64,000 nt of DNA from Oscillospiraceae bacterium (GTDB lineage: Bacteria > Bacillota > Clostridia > UBA1212 > UBA1255). Positions 22,801 through 31,299 of the stretch are shown here, one piece after another. Numbering within the stretch: position 1 is the first letter of the stretch; every line of letters begins with the position of its first letter. The stretch lies in assembly GCA_015069165.1 (NCBI GenBank), contig SVJD01000006.1:1-64000 (forward strand). The letters run 5' to 3'. The notes beneath the pieces were generated by a model that saw nothing but the letters and a program-made list of their open reading frames with translations, ran no database searches and had not been told where the DNA came from. The position numbers were made by a program, and so were the translations under genes.

Positions 22801-23372
22801 AAAGACAACACGGACAGTTGGCAATTGTCGGATATGATACGTATTGCAGACTTTTAAGTGAGGTTATCGAAGAAGAAACGGGTCAAATTCCGGAAGAAAA
22901 GATTCAAGTAAGTGTTTCTTTCCAAATAAATGGTTATATTGGCTCGGATTATATAGAAAACGAAGAAGCAAGACTTGATATTTATCAAAAAATATCTCGT
23001 GTAGAGACAGAAAATGATGAATACGAGATTACTGATGAGCTTATAGACAGATACGGGGATATACCGAAAAGCGTGGAAAATCTTATAAAAATATCCAGAA
23101 TCAGGTATTTATGTTCAAAAGTAGGTATCAGTTCTGTAATAGAGAAGAATGGAAGCGTTGAATTTATAACGACAGCAGAAAGTAAAGCTTTTTATTCCGT
23201 AATACAAAATATAACAACCGGTACGGAGTTTATGTCAAAATACGGAAGTAAAATCAAATTTGTAGCATCTGACGAGCCGTATTTGTTGTATAAATTAAGC
23301 GGAAAAAACAAATTACAAGAAGTTCTTGTTTTTGCAGAGGATATTTTGAAATTTTACCATTGCAAAAAATGA
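19887..23372 (+). CDS. mfd: Transcription-repair coupling factor Mfd
   Basis: RID/helicase motifs ([60 protein letters not shown]). Start taken as ATG 19887. Confidence 0.97.
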   Translation: [1161 protein letters not shown]

Positions 23373-23462
23373 AAAACATATATATAATGTTATAAGCAGT
23401 TTTGCACAATGCGGGCAAAGCACAATTTTCTGTAATTTAATTCATATAAGGAGCGGTATAAA

Positions 23463-24836
23463 ATGGCCGATAAGAGACTTAAACCCAAAAAGAAAAACAC
23501 AAAAAGTTATGACAACAAGTTAATCACATGGATTTCCGTAGGACTTGGAGCATTTGTTGCTGTTGTTATTGCTATTGTACTTATTATTACAATGACTACA
23601 GGTTACATTGCTAAAGTGGACGGGCTTAAAATCTATGATTATGAATATACTTTCTTCTTGCAACAAGCAATGTATGAATTACAAGATGAAAAGTTTGAAG
23701 AACCCGAAGGTTTCAGTGATATGTCAACTGAAGAACAAGATGAGTTATACAAAGCTTTCTGGACAGATGAGGTTAAAGCAGAGGCTGCTAAAAACGCTCT
23801 TGAAGATGCAAGACAGTTTAAAGCTCAATACAGATTGGCAAGAGACAAGGGTTATAAACTTACTTCAGATGAGAAGAACAATCTTAAAGCTAATATTACA
23901 CAGTACTATAACCAGTATATCAGCTACGGATATTCAGCAGAATTGGTTGAGGCATACTTCCTCGGCGGTATGAGCCTTTCAGAATACAAAGATTTTGCTG
24001 TAATTCAAAGCACAATTGAAAAATATAAAACAGCACTTAAAGAGGATATAAATCCTTCTGATGATGAGCTTAAAGCTATTTACGAAGAAAATCCCGATGA
24101 TTACAGAACAGTAGGAGTTCGTAAATTCAAAATTGCTATTGATGTTACAAAACCCACAGACGATCAAGCAGAAGATTATCAGACAAAGTTGGATGCATAC
24201 AACAAAGCATGTGATGAAGCTAAAAAATATGCACAGGAGATCATCGATACTTACAATTCCGGTAAAACGATGAACACATATAAAAAAGATTCAAACGGTG
24301 AATATGTTTTAGATGATGCAGGAAATAAGACAGTTGATAAAGAAGCACTTTCTTTTGTTGATTATGTAAAAGCTGAATCTGATGATTCATCTTCAAGTTC
24401 AACAGGCGGTTTAAGTGAAATCAATAACAATGCAAAAGATGCTGTTGAAGAAATTACAGATTACGCACTTTCAATGATTTGGAATGCAGACCGCACACAA
24501 ATTGTTAAGAAAGATGCTGAAAGCGAGCCTAAGACTGCAGACAATGAAGAGTCAACAGAAGAAAATACTGTAATGACAGATCTTGAAATGATCGAAACAG
24601 AAACAGCTATTTATGTTGTAAGAGCAGAGTCAATTACAGACTATGAGAATTCAAAAGAGTCTGAAGAAGGTGCTGCAGACAGCATTAAAGATGTAATCAA
24701 AGCTGAAGTTCTTGAAGAGAAAGCAGTTGAAAAGCTTGAAGCTCTTGTTAATGAAAAAGGCGATGATTATAAAATCACAAGCAAAAAAACAGACGAGATT
24801 GAAGAGCTTAATAAAGAAATTTTTTCAGGTATCTGA
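23463..24836 (+). CDS. Membrane-anchored SurA/PrsA-like foldase (putative peptidylprolyl isomerase)
   Basis: N-in TM anchor, SurA_N-like helical region, DELKAIYEENPDDYRTVGVRKFKI; Rho-independent terminator follows. Confidence 0.6.
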   Translation: MADKRLKPKKKNTKSYDNKLITWISVGLGAFVAVVIAIVLIITMTTGYIAKVDGLKIYDYEYTFFLQQAMYELQDEKFEEPEGFSDMSTEEQDELYKAFWTDEVKAEAAKNALEDARQFKAQYRLARDKGYKLTSDEKNNLKANITQYYNQYISYGYSAELVEAYFLGGMSLSEYKDFAVIQSTIEKYKTALKEDINPSDDELKAIYEENPDDYRTVGVRKFKIAIDVTKPTDDQAEDYQTKLDAYNKACDEAKKYAQEIIDTYNSGKTMNTYKKDSNGEYVLDDAGNKTVDKEALSFVDYVKAESDDSSSSSTGGLSEINNNAKDAVEEITDYALSMIWNADRTQIVKKDAESEPKTADNEESTEENTVMTDLEMIETETAIYVVRAESITDYENSKESEEGAADSIKDVIKAEVLEEKAVEKLEALVNEKGDDYKITSKKTDEIEELNKEIFSGI

Positions 24837-24859
24837 TTTAAATTATGATTTGATTTATA

Positions 24860-24886
24860 AAACGGACTCCTTTTGAGTCCGTTTTT
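24860..24886 (+). terminator. Rho-independent terminator
   Basis: AAACGGACTC-CTTTT-GAGTCCGTTTTTATTT. Confidence 0.9.
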
Positions 24887-24921
24887 ATTTATTACCTATG
24901 ATTATTTATTTTGCGGAGAAA

Positions 24922-25734
24922 AGAATGAAACGATTTATGGATTTTAAAAAGGTAATATTTATAATATTTGTTATAACTTTTATTGCTGTTTTAAGTATGA
25001 ATTTTGTTTGGGCAGAAACGGCAGTACCGACAAATGAGCCCACAAATGAGCCGGTAAGTGAACCGACAAAATCCCCGAATGTTATATATTCAATAGGCGA
25101 TTTTAAATTGACGGCTCAATATGAAGATAAAAGAAATGTAAATGAAAATTTGGCCATAAATGTAAAAAAATCAAACATTAATACTTTGTCGCCGCAAATA
25201 ATACAATCAATAAGAGCACAAGAGGGAGATAAGGATATTTTTGTATATTTTGAGCTTGAATTACAAATGAACGGAAGAAAAGTTTCGCCTGATACAACTC
25301 TTGATATTGAAATTGAAAATGTTGATGTTTTTGAAAAATACCAAAAAATAACCATATTCAGTATATCTGAAAACGAAGTTTTAAAGATTTTTCCGGAATC
25401 GGAAACAGAAAAAGCTAAATTCAGCTCATTTACTTTAGGCAAATTTGTTGCGGCAGGAGTTTTGAATCCGGAAGCTTCTCCGGAAGCGGAGAGTACAGCG
25501 GGAGCTACTCCGACTTTACAAAACAGCGAGACAGCGGGTATAATACCTACGGATAATCATTCATCAACAAATAAGAACAATAACGGTGATTCCATTTCGG
25601 CAGGAGCATTTGTTTTTTGGTTACTTGCAGCGTTAGTGATAGGTATTTGGGTAGGTATGGTTATCGGATATGCATTGTGGGGACGCTACAAAACAAAAAA
25701 GATACAAAGAGGCCCGTATATAATAGGTGAATAA
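24922..25734 (+). CDS. Secreted/membrane protein with Pro/Thr-rich linkers and C-terminal TM
   Basis: N-terminal hydrophobic signal, PTNEPTNEPVSEPTKSP linker, C-terminal TM with basic tail; start may be 24898 or 24925-region ATG. Confidence 0.5.
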   Translation, partial: RMKRFMDFKKVIFIIFVITFIAVLSMNFVWAETAVPTNEPTNEPVSEPTKSPNVIYSIGDFKLTAQYEDKRNVNENLAINVKKSNINTLSPQIIQSIRAQEGDKDIFVYFELELQMNGRKVSPDTTLDIEIENVDVFEKYQKITIFSISENEVLKIFPESETEKAKFSSFTLGKFVAAGVLNPEASPEAESTAGATPTLQNSETAGIIPTDNHSSTNKNNNGDSISAGAFVFWLLAALVIGIWVGMVIGYALWGRYKTKKIQRGPYIIGE

Positions 25735-26326
25735 TTTGATTGCGGAGAGTAAAATGGCAGATAAAAATATCAAAAAAACAAATACTTCAAAAAAATTATT
25801 GCTGATTTTAATGTCGGTATTGCTTGTGTTTTCTATACTTTTTCACACTACAGCTGTTTTCGCAGCAACGGCTTCACCGACGAAAAGTCTGACAACACCC
25901 GAGGGCACAGGTATTATAAATAATCCTTTGATTACACCCAAAGTGACGCCTTCTGCATCTGCATCCGTTTCGCCTTCGCCTTCTCCGACGGCAACAAAGG
26001 AGCCTGAATTTTTGCAGGATTTTACTATTCCTCCTTTGAAAGAAACAGAAGCTCCTAATGAAAACTCAAATGTGAACAATATAGCTAAACCCGATTCTGC
26101 AGGAGCTACTATAGGACTTGTACAGGTAGATAATATTGAAGCAAAAAGACCTTTTATGTGGTCAGATTTAATAAAGTACCTTGCTTATGTCTTTTTTGCC
26201 TTAGCTATAGTAGCTGTATTATATGGTCTTGCAAGCATGGCGGCACTTATTTTCTTTAAAAAGGACATTACGTTGGCAGGTATGCGTAAGCGTAAAAAAG
26301 ATAACAAAAAGAAGAATAAAAAATGA
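25727..26326 (+). CDS. Small membrane protein with Ser/Thr/Pro-rich ectodomain
   Basis: Signal-like N-terminus, SPSPSPTATKEP linker, TM and Lys-rich tail RKRKKDNKKKNKK; overlaps the previous ORF by 8 nt. Confidence 0.55.
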   Translation: MNNLIAESKMADKNIKKTNTSKKLLLILMSVLLVFSILFHTTAVFAATASPTKSLTTPEGTGIINNPLITPKVTPSASASVSPSPSPTATKEPEFLQDFTIPPLKETEAPNENSNVNNIAKPDSAGATIGLVQVDNIEAKRPFMWSDLIKYLAYVFFALAIVAVLYGLASMAALIFFKKDITLAGMRKRKKDNKKKNKK

Positions 26327-27117
26327 TAATTTTAACAATCATAGCTTGTATTTTTATGTATATACAGGCAAAAAAAGTTATTTTAAAAAGTATAAAATCA
26401 GATTTAGGTGTTAAAACTGTTTTAATTTCAGATTTACATTTTGATATTTCTTTGGTTGACCGTAAGAAAATTATTGATATGGTAAGCAGTGAAGAGCCGG
26501 AAATAATTGCCATTACCGGCGATTTATGCAGCAATATGAAAAATTTTCATAAAGTGGAAGATTTTTTGCGTAATTTATCCGAAAGGAACAGTTGTCCTAT
26601 TTTAATTACGTTAGGCAACCATGACAATAAAATATTTAAAAATACGGGGTATAGTAAAGAAGAATATATCAAGAATTTAGAAAAAACAGGAAATTTTGTG
26701 CGTGTTTTGGAAAATGATGAATTTGAGTATAAAGATGTGTTATTTTGCGGTCTCGGAGATATAAAAACAAATCAAGAAGATTGCGGCAAACTTACAAAAA
26801 ATTGGCATCAAAAAGCTAAAGAAAAAAACAAAAAGTTTGTTTTACTTACTCATAATCCGGATATGGCATTGCATGTAGACAGCAAAAATGCTCCTGATAT
26901 AATGCTTGCGGGACATACTCACGGCGGTCAAATGAAAATTCCGTTCAACATTGAGTTTGCTTTGTTAAAAAAAGACATTTTACCCAAAAAGAAAATTTTT
27001 TACGGGGGAAAAGAGTATAACGGTATAAAAATGTATATAACTTCCGGAATAGGTTGCTCGGGAGTGCCTTTTAGATTTCGTTCTGTTGCGGAGATTGCGG
27101 TTTTTAAATCAATTTGA
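26323..27117 (+). CDS. Metallophosphoesterase
   Basis: SDLHFDIS, ITGDLCSNM, LGNHDNK, AGHTHGGQ motifs. Confidence 0.92.
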   Translation: MIILTIIACIFMYIQAKKVILKSIKSDLGVKTVLISDLHFDISLVDRKKIIDMVSSEEPEIIAITGDLCSNMKNFHKVEDFLRNLSERNSCPILITLGNHDNKIFKNTGYSKEEYIKNLEKTGNFVRVLENDEFEYKDVLFCGLGDIKTNQEDCGKLTKNWHQKAKEKNKKFVLLTHNPDMALHVDSKNAPDIMLAGHTHGGQMKIPFNIEFALLKKDILPKKKIFYGGKEYNGIKMYITSGIGCSGVPFRFRSVAEIAVFKSI

Positions 27118-27172
27118 CAACGATAATTTGCTTTGTTATATTATCTGTATTATTTTCGAAAGGGGAATACCC

Positions 27173-29035
27173 ATGAAAAAGAAATTGTTTTGTTTATTTA
27201 TTGCTTTTTCTATGATATTTGGGTTAGTGGCTTGCGATAGTATGACCGGCAACAAAAATCAAAAAAAGAAAAATGTAAGATATGAAGGACCGTTTGTAGA
27301 ATTAAACGGCGAGTATGGCGGCACAGATGATTTGGGGCGCGAAATTAACGGTTTTACTGACGTGGGAGCTGCAAAAAATAGAAAAGTGGGTATTTTCTAT
27401 TTTCTGTGGATGGGCGAACACGGAACAAGCGGCCCTTATGATAACAGTAAAATAGTAAAAAATAATTCAAAAGCACTCACTTCTGAGAAAAATTGGATGG
27501 CAGCAGGCGGCGGTCCTCAAACAGTACACCATTTTTGGGGCGAACCCCTTTTTGGTTATTACCTTTCTACTGATGAATGGGTAATGAGAAAACATGTGCA
27601 AATGCTCACGGATGCCGGAGTTGACTTTATCGTTTTTGATGCGACCAATGGATTTTCATATACTGCAAGAGTGGAAGAACTTATTAAAATTTGGTATGAA
27701 TACCTTGAAAAAGGCATAGATGTTCCCAAATTGGCTTTTTATACAAATACTAATTCCGGCGCAACAATGCAGGAAATTTATAACAAAATATATAATAGCC
27801 AAAGATTAAACAAAAAATATCCCAGACTTTCCGAACTTTGGTATAACTGGGATGGAAAGCCTATGATTGTAGGTAAATCTTATGAAGCATCGGCTGAAAT
27901 AAAAGAATATTTTACGCTTAAAGAGTCACAGTGGCCAAACAGAGACAGAGGGGACAACGGTTTTCCCTGGATGGAATTTGACAGATCACTTACAAAAGAT
28001 TCAATTTACGGCAAAGATGGCAGAAAAGAAGTTATGAATGTTTCCGTTGCGCAACATTCCGACACTGTACGCTTTAGCAGTACGGCATGGTACGGCGGAA
28101 ATGACAGAACGAGAAGCTGGCATGACGGCAAGAACGATACATCTGAAAATGCTGTTTTGTATGGTTACAACTTTGCAGAGCAGTGGGAGTATGCAATAGC
28201 ACAAGACCCTGAAATGATATTTATTACCGGTTGGAATGAATGGGTTGCACAGAGGCAAAAGCCTTCCGGAAATGAGCAAATTGTTTTCGTAGATTGCGCG
28301 GATTATAACACAAGCCGAGATATTGAGCCTGCGGCAAGCGTTTTCGGAGATAATTACTATATGCAAATGGTAGATTATATCAAAAAATATAAAGGTTCGG
28401 AGGGACGCGTTTATGTGGGTGACGACAAAACTATAGACATAAACGGAGATTTCAGCCAGTGGGAAGATGCGGCAATTTCGGCAAAATATAAAGACTATGA
28501 CAACGATATTGTTGACAGAAATCAAGCCGGTTTCGGCGATGAAAGATACATAAACAAAACAGGACGAAATGACATTGTCAATATGAAAGTTGCCCACGAC
28601 AAAGAGTATGTTTATTTTTATGTTGATACTGTAAAGGATTTAACTGATTCTGCCGACGAAAATTGGATGACGCTTTTTATAAATTCAGGTGCAGAAGGCA
28701 ACAAGAATTGGTACGGTTATGATTTTGCGGTCAATGTAACCTCGCCCGACGGAAATTCAGGCGTGCTTTCAAAGGTCGGCGGAAACGGTTGGAATTGGGA
28801 AAACGCAGGAACGGTTCAAATGAAAATCGAAGGCAACAAAATGATGCTTGCAATATCGAGAAACGATTTGGGAATTCCTGACAATGAAGGAAAAACACTT
28901 ATTGATATTCAGTTTAAATGGGCAGACAATTATCAAAAGGATGAAAACGGTAAGTTTGAGGTATGGACGTTCTATTCCGACGGAGATGCGGCACCTTACG
29001 GCAGACTGAATTACATTTACTCAGAAAAAGCATAA
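27173..29035 (+). CDS. Lipoprotein with GH99/WbsX-like catalytic domain and CBM9-like C-terminus
   Basis: Lipobox LVAC; KVGIFYFLWMGEHG, GVDFIVFDATNG, ITGWNEWVAQRQ; C-terminal INGDFSQWED..VYFYVDT. Start ATG 27173. Confidence 0.7.
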   Translation: MKKKLFCLFIAFSMIFGLVACDSMTGNKNQKKKNVRYEGPFVELNGEYGGTDDLGREINGFTDVGAAKNRKVGIFYFLWMGEHGTSGPYDNSKIVKNNSKALTSEKNWMAAGGGPQTVHHFWGEPLFGYYLSTDEWVMRKHVQMLTDAGVDFIVFDATNGFSYTARVEELIKIWYEYLEKGIDVPKLAFYTNTNSGATMQEIYNKIYNSQRLNKKYPRLSELWYNWDGKPMIVGKSYEASAEIKEYFTLKESQWPNRDRGDNGFPWMEFDRSLTKDSIYGKDGRKEVMNVSVAQHSDTVRFSSTAWYGGNDRTRSWHDGKNDTSENAVLYGYNFAEQWEYAIAQDPEMIFITGWNEWVAQRQKPSGNEQIVFVDCADYNTSRDIEPAASVFGDNYYMQMVDYIKKYKGSEGRVYVGDDKTIDINGDFSQWEDAAISAKYKDYDNDIVDRNQAGFGDERYINKTGRNDIVNMKVAHDKEYVYFYVDTVKDLTDSADENWMTLFINSGAEGNKNWYGYDFAVNVTSPDGNSGVLSKVGGNGWNWENAGTVQMKIEGNKMMLAISRNDLGIPDNEGKTLIDIQFKWADNYQKDENGKFEVWTFYSDGDAAPYGRLNYIYSEKA

Positions 29036-29062
29036 AAACGGAAAAATGTAATAAATTGGAGC

Positions 29063-29104
29063 GGCGTAGCGAACAAAAATTGTTTGCTACGTCTTTTTTT
29101 TGTG
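29063..29104 (+). terminator. Rho-independent terminator
   Basis: GGCGTAGCGAACA-AAAAT-TGTTTGCTACGTC followed by TTTTTTTT. Confidence 0.9.
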
Positions 29105-29152
29105 TTATAATAGACTTTGGACAAATTTAATGATGTGAATGGGGTGCTAATT

Positions 29153-30748
29153 ATGTTTTACAGAGCAGTGGCAGCAACATGCCCGGGAAACAATAAAGAA
29201 TATAACAGCAATAATATATACCTGAATTCAAAATACATAACAGAAGAATATAAGTCATCCGAGATTCTTTTAAGACAGAAAAGAGAGCAGGAGGGTCTTC
29301 AGTTTTATGCAATATCTGAGGGTTTCGGCGCAGAGCGTTATGCAGATGAGGCTTCTTTACTTACAGTTAAAAAGCTCGCAGAGCTTCAAGCAAAAGTAGG
29401 AGCGGATAAAATAAGTGCCGAATATGACGAAGCTGCAGACATTTTGTATTCATATATGGAAGAATTTGTAAACAGCGCAAATGAATCTGTAACATCAAAA
29501 GCAACGGAACTTTCCAACAGAGATGTTTTGGCTTCTGTAGCTGCAGTTGCAATATATGAGAATGCTATTATTACTTGTAATTTGGGAAATACCAGAATTT
29601 TCCTTTTCAGGAAAGGCAAGTTAAGCAAACTTTCAGAAGAACAAAATCATGCATACATGATGTTCAAAAACGGTATCATCGATGAAACAAGATTGCAAAC
29701 TCACTCAAAGAGAAACAAGCTCACGCAATATCTCGGAATACTCCCCGATGAAATGCAACCGGAGCCGTATTATTCCGAAGCAGAAGTTAAACACGGAGAT
29801 ATTTTCGTAATTTGCAGTAGTTCTTTCTGTGACAATGTTTCAGAAGAAAGCCTTTGCGAAATGATAAAAAATTCAAAGAGCTTGAGCCAAATTATAGATA
29901 AAATGATGACGGCGGCAGCAGAAAAAGGCTTTGAAAAAGATACTTCCGTTATGGTTATCAGAGCTGATTCTCACGAAAAGGCAGCAGCTGTTGTGACGGG
30001 CGGAGCGGCAAGTGCCGCAGCCGGAGCTGCAGCAGGTGTTGGCGCGGCAAAGGCATCAAATGATAAAAACAATACGGAAAATAAAGAAGAAGATTCAAAA
30101 GGAACTTTTTTGGATAAAGTTAAAAATTTCCTGGGATTTGGTTCTACTGCCGAAAATGAAAAAATTTGGCCTGCAATAGTAACTTTTGTTTGTTGCATTT
30201 TGGTAGTAATTGTTTTAGCTATTTTGGGCGTGAAGATATATAATGCTTCTAAGGATCCGGGCAGTGAACCTACCAAAGATCCCATAAGTACAATCGAACC
30301 TACCTCGGAAGTTACGGGAACTCCTACAGATGCTCCGGTAAGTTCAGAGCCTACTGAAATTGTTACAGAAGCTCCTACGCAGGGAATTACAACGGAAGCT
30401 CCTACAGAAACACCTGCAGCTACTGAAGTAACTACACAAGCACCTGCTACACAAACACCTACACGAGTTCCTACGCAAGCACCTGCTACACCGACGCCTA
30501 CACGAGCTCCCACACAAGCTCCTGTGACACAGTCACCCACACAAACTCCTACTGTAGAACCTACACAGGAACCTACAGCAGAACCTGCAACGGAAGCTCC
30601 TACAGCAGAACCCACAGCAGAGCCTACGGAAACTCCTTCCGAAGAGCCTACAGAAGTTCCGTCAACAGAAGAGCCTGTAACAACACCTGAGGCTACAGAG
30701 GAAATTCCGTCGGAACCTACACCAAACGGCGAAGAAATAACACAGTAA
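29153..30748 (+). CDS. PP2C-like (PPM) phosphatase domain protein with TM and Thr/Pro repeat ectodomain
   Basis: PPM-like SVAAVAIYENAIITCNLGNTRIFLFRKGKLSKLSEEQNH; TM FVCCILVVIVLAILGV; then about 150 aa of (A/E)PTxxP repeats. Confidence 0.7.
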   Translation: MFYRAVAATCPGNNKEYNSNNIYLNSKYITEEYKSSEILLRQKREQEGLQFYAISEGFGAERYADEASLLTVKKLAELQAKVGADKISAEYDEAADILYSYMEEFVNSANESVTSKATELSNRDVLASVAAVAIYENAIITCNLGNTRIFLFRKGKLSKLSEEQNHAYMMFKNGIIDETRLQTHSKRNKLTQYLGILPDEMQPEPYYSEAEVKHGDIFVICSSSFCDNVSEESLCEMIKNSKSLSQIIDKMMTAAAEKGFEKDTSVMVIRADSHEKAAAVVTGGAASAAAGAAAGVGAAKASNDKNNTENKEEDSKGTFLDKVKNFLGFGSTAENEKIWPAIVTFVCCILVVIVLAILGVKIYNASKDPGSEPTKDPISTIEPTSEVTGTPTDAPVSSEPTEIVTEAPTQGITTEAPTETPAATEVTTQAPATQTPTRVPTQAPATPTPTRAPTQAPVTQSPTQTPTVEPTQEPTAEPATEAPTAEPTAEPTETPSEEPTEVPSTEEPVTTPEATEEIPSEPTPNGEEITQ

Positions 30749-30786
30749 GTTTTAATATAACAGCAGAAAGGACAGTATCAGAAAAA

Positions 30787-31299
30787 ATGGAACATTGTCA
30801 AAATTGCAAATGTAATGAAAAACACGATTATACTTTATTGGCACCGGTTATGGAAGAATATGCCAAAGTACCGGGAAGTCTTATAACAATACTTCAGCAC
30901 GCGCAGGAAATATACGGATATTTGCCTACTGATGTGTTGTGGCACATAGCAGAAGAAACAGGAATTAAACCTGCAAAAGTTTTGGGCGTAGCTACGTTCT
31001 ATACACAATTCCGCTTTAAACCTGTGGGAAAATACTTGATTTTGTTATGCTGCGGTACTGCTTGCCATGTAAACGGAGCTAAGAAAATAGAAGAAACAAT
31101 TTGTGAAGAATTGGGAATAAAAGACGGCGATACAACAGATGATGGTTTATTTTCATTGAAAGTTGTTGCTTGTCTCGGATGTTGCAGCCTTTCACCTGTT
31201 ATGATGATTAACGATGAAACATACGGTTCCCTTACTCCCGATAAGGTAAAGAAGATTTTAAAAGAGTTAAGAGAGAAAAGTGAGGCTGAAAATAAATGA
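30787..31299 (+). CDS. NuoE-like [2Fe-2S] subunit
   Basis: GSLITILQHAQEIYGYLP, ATFYTQFRFKPVGKY, CCGTACHVNGA, KVVACLGCCSLSPVMMIND. Confidence 0.92.
   Translation: MEHCQNCKCNEKHDYTLLAPVMEEYAKVPGSLITILQHAQEIYGYLPTDVLWHIAEETGIKPAKVLGVATFYTQFRFKPVGKYLILLCCGTACHVNGAKKIEETICEELGIKDGDTTDDGLFSLKVVACLGCCSLSPVMMINDETYGSLTPDKVKKILKELREKSEAENK

Noticed and set aside
29971-30615. 214-aa minus-strand ORF rich in Val/Gly/Ser
   Set aside because: Mirror of the Thr/Pro repeat tract of the real plus-strand gene; low-complexity artefact.
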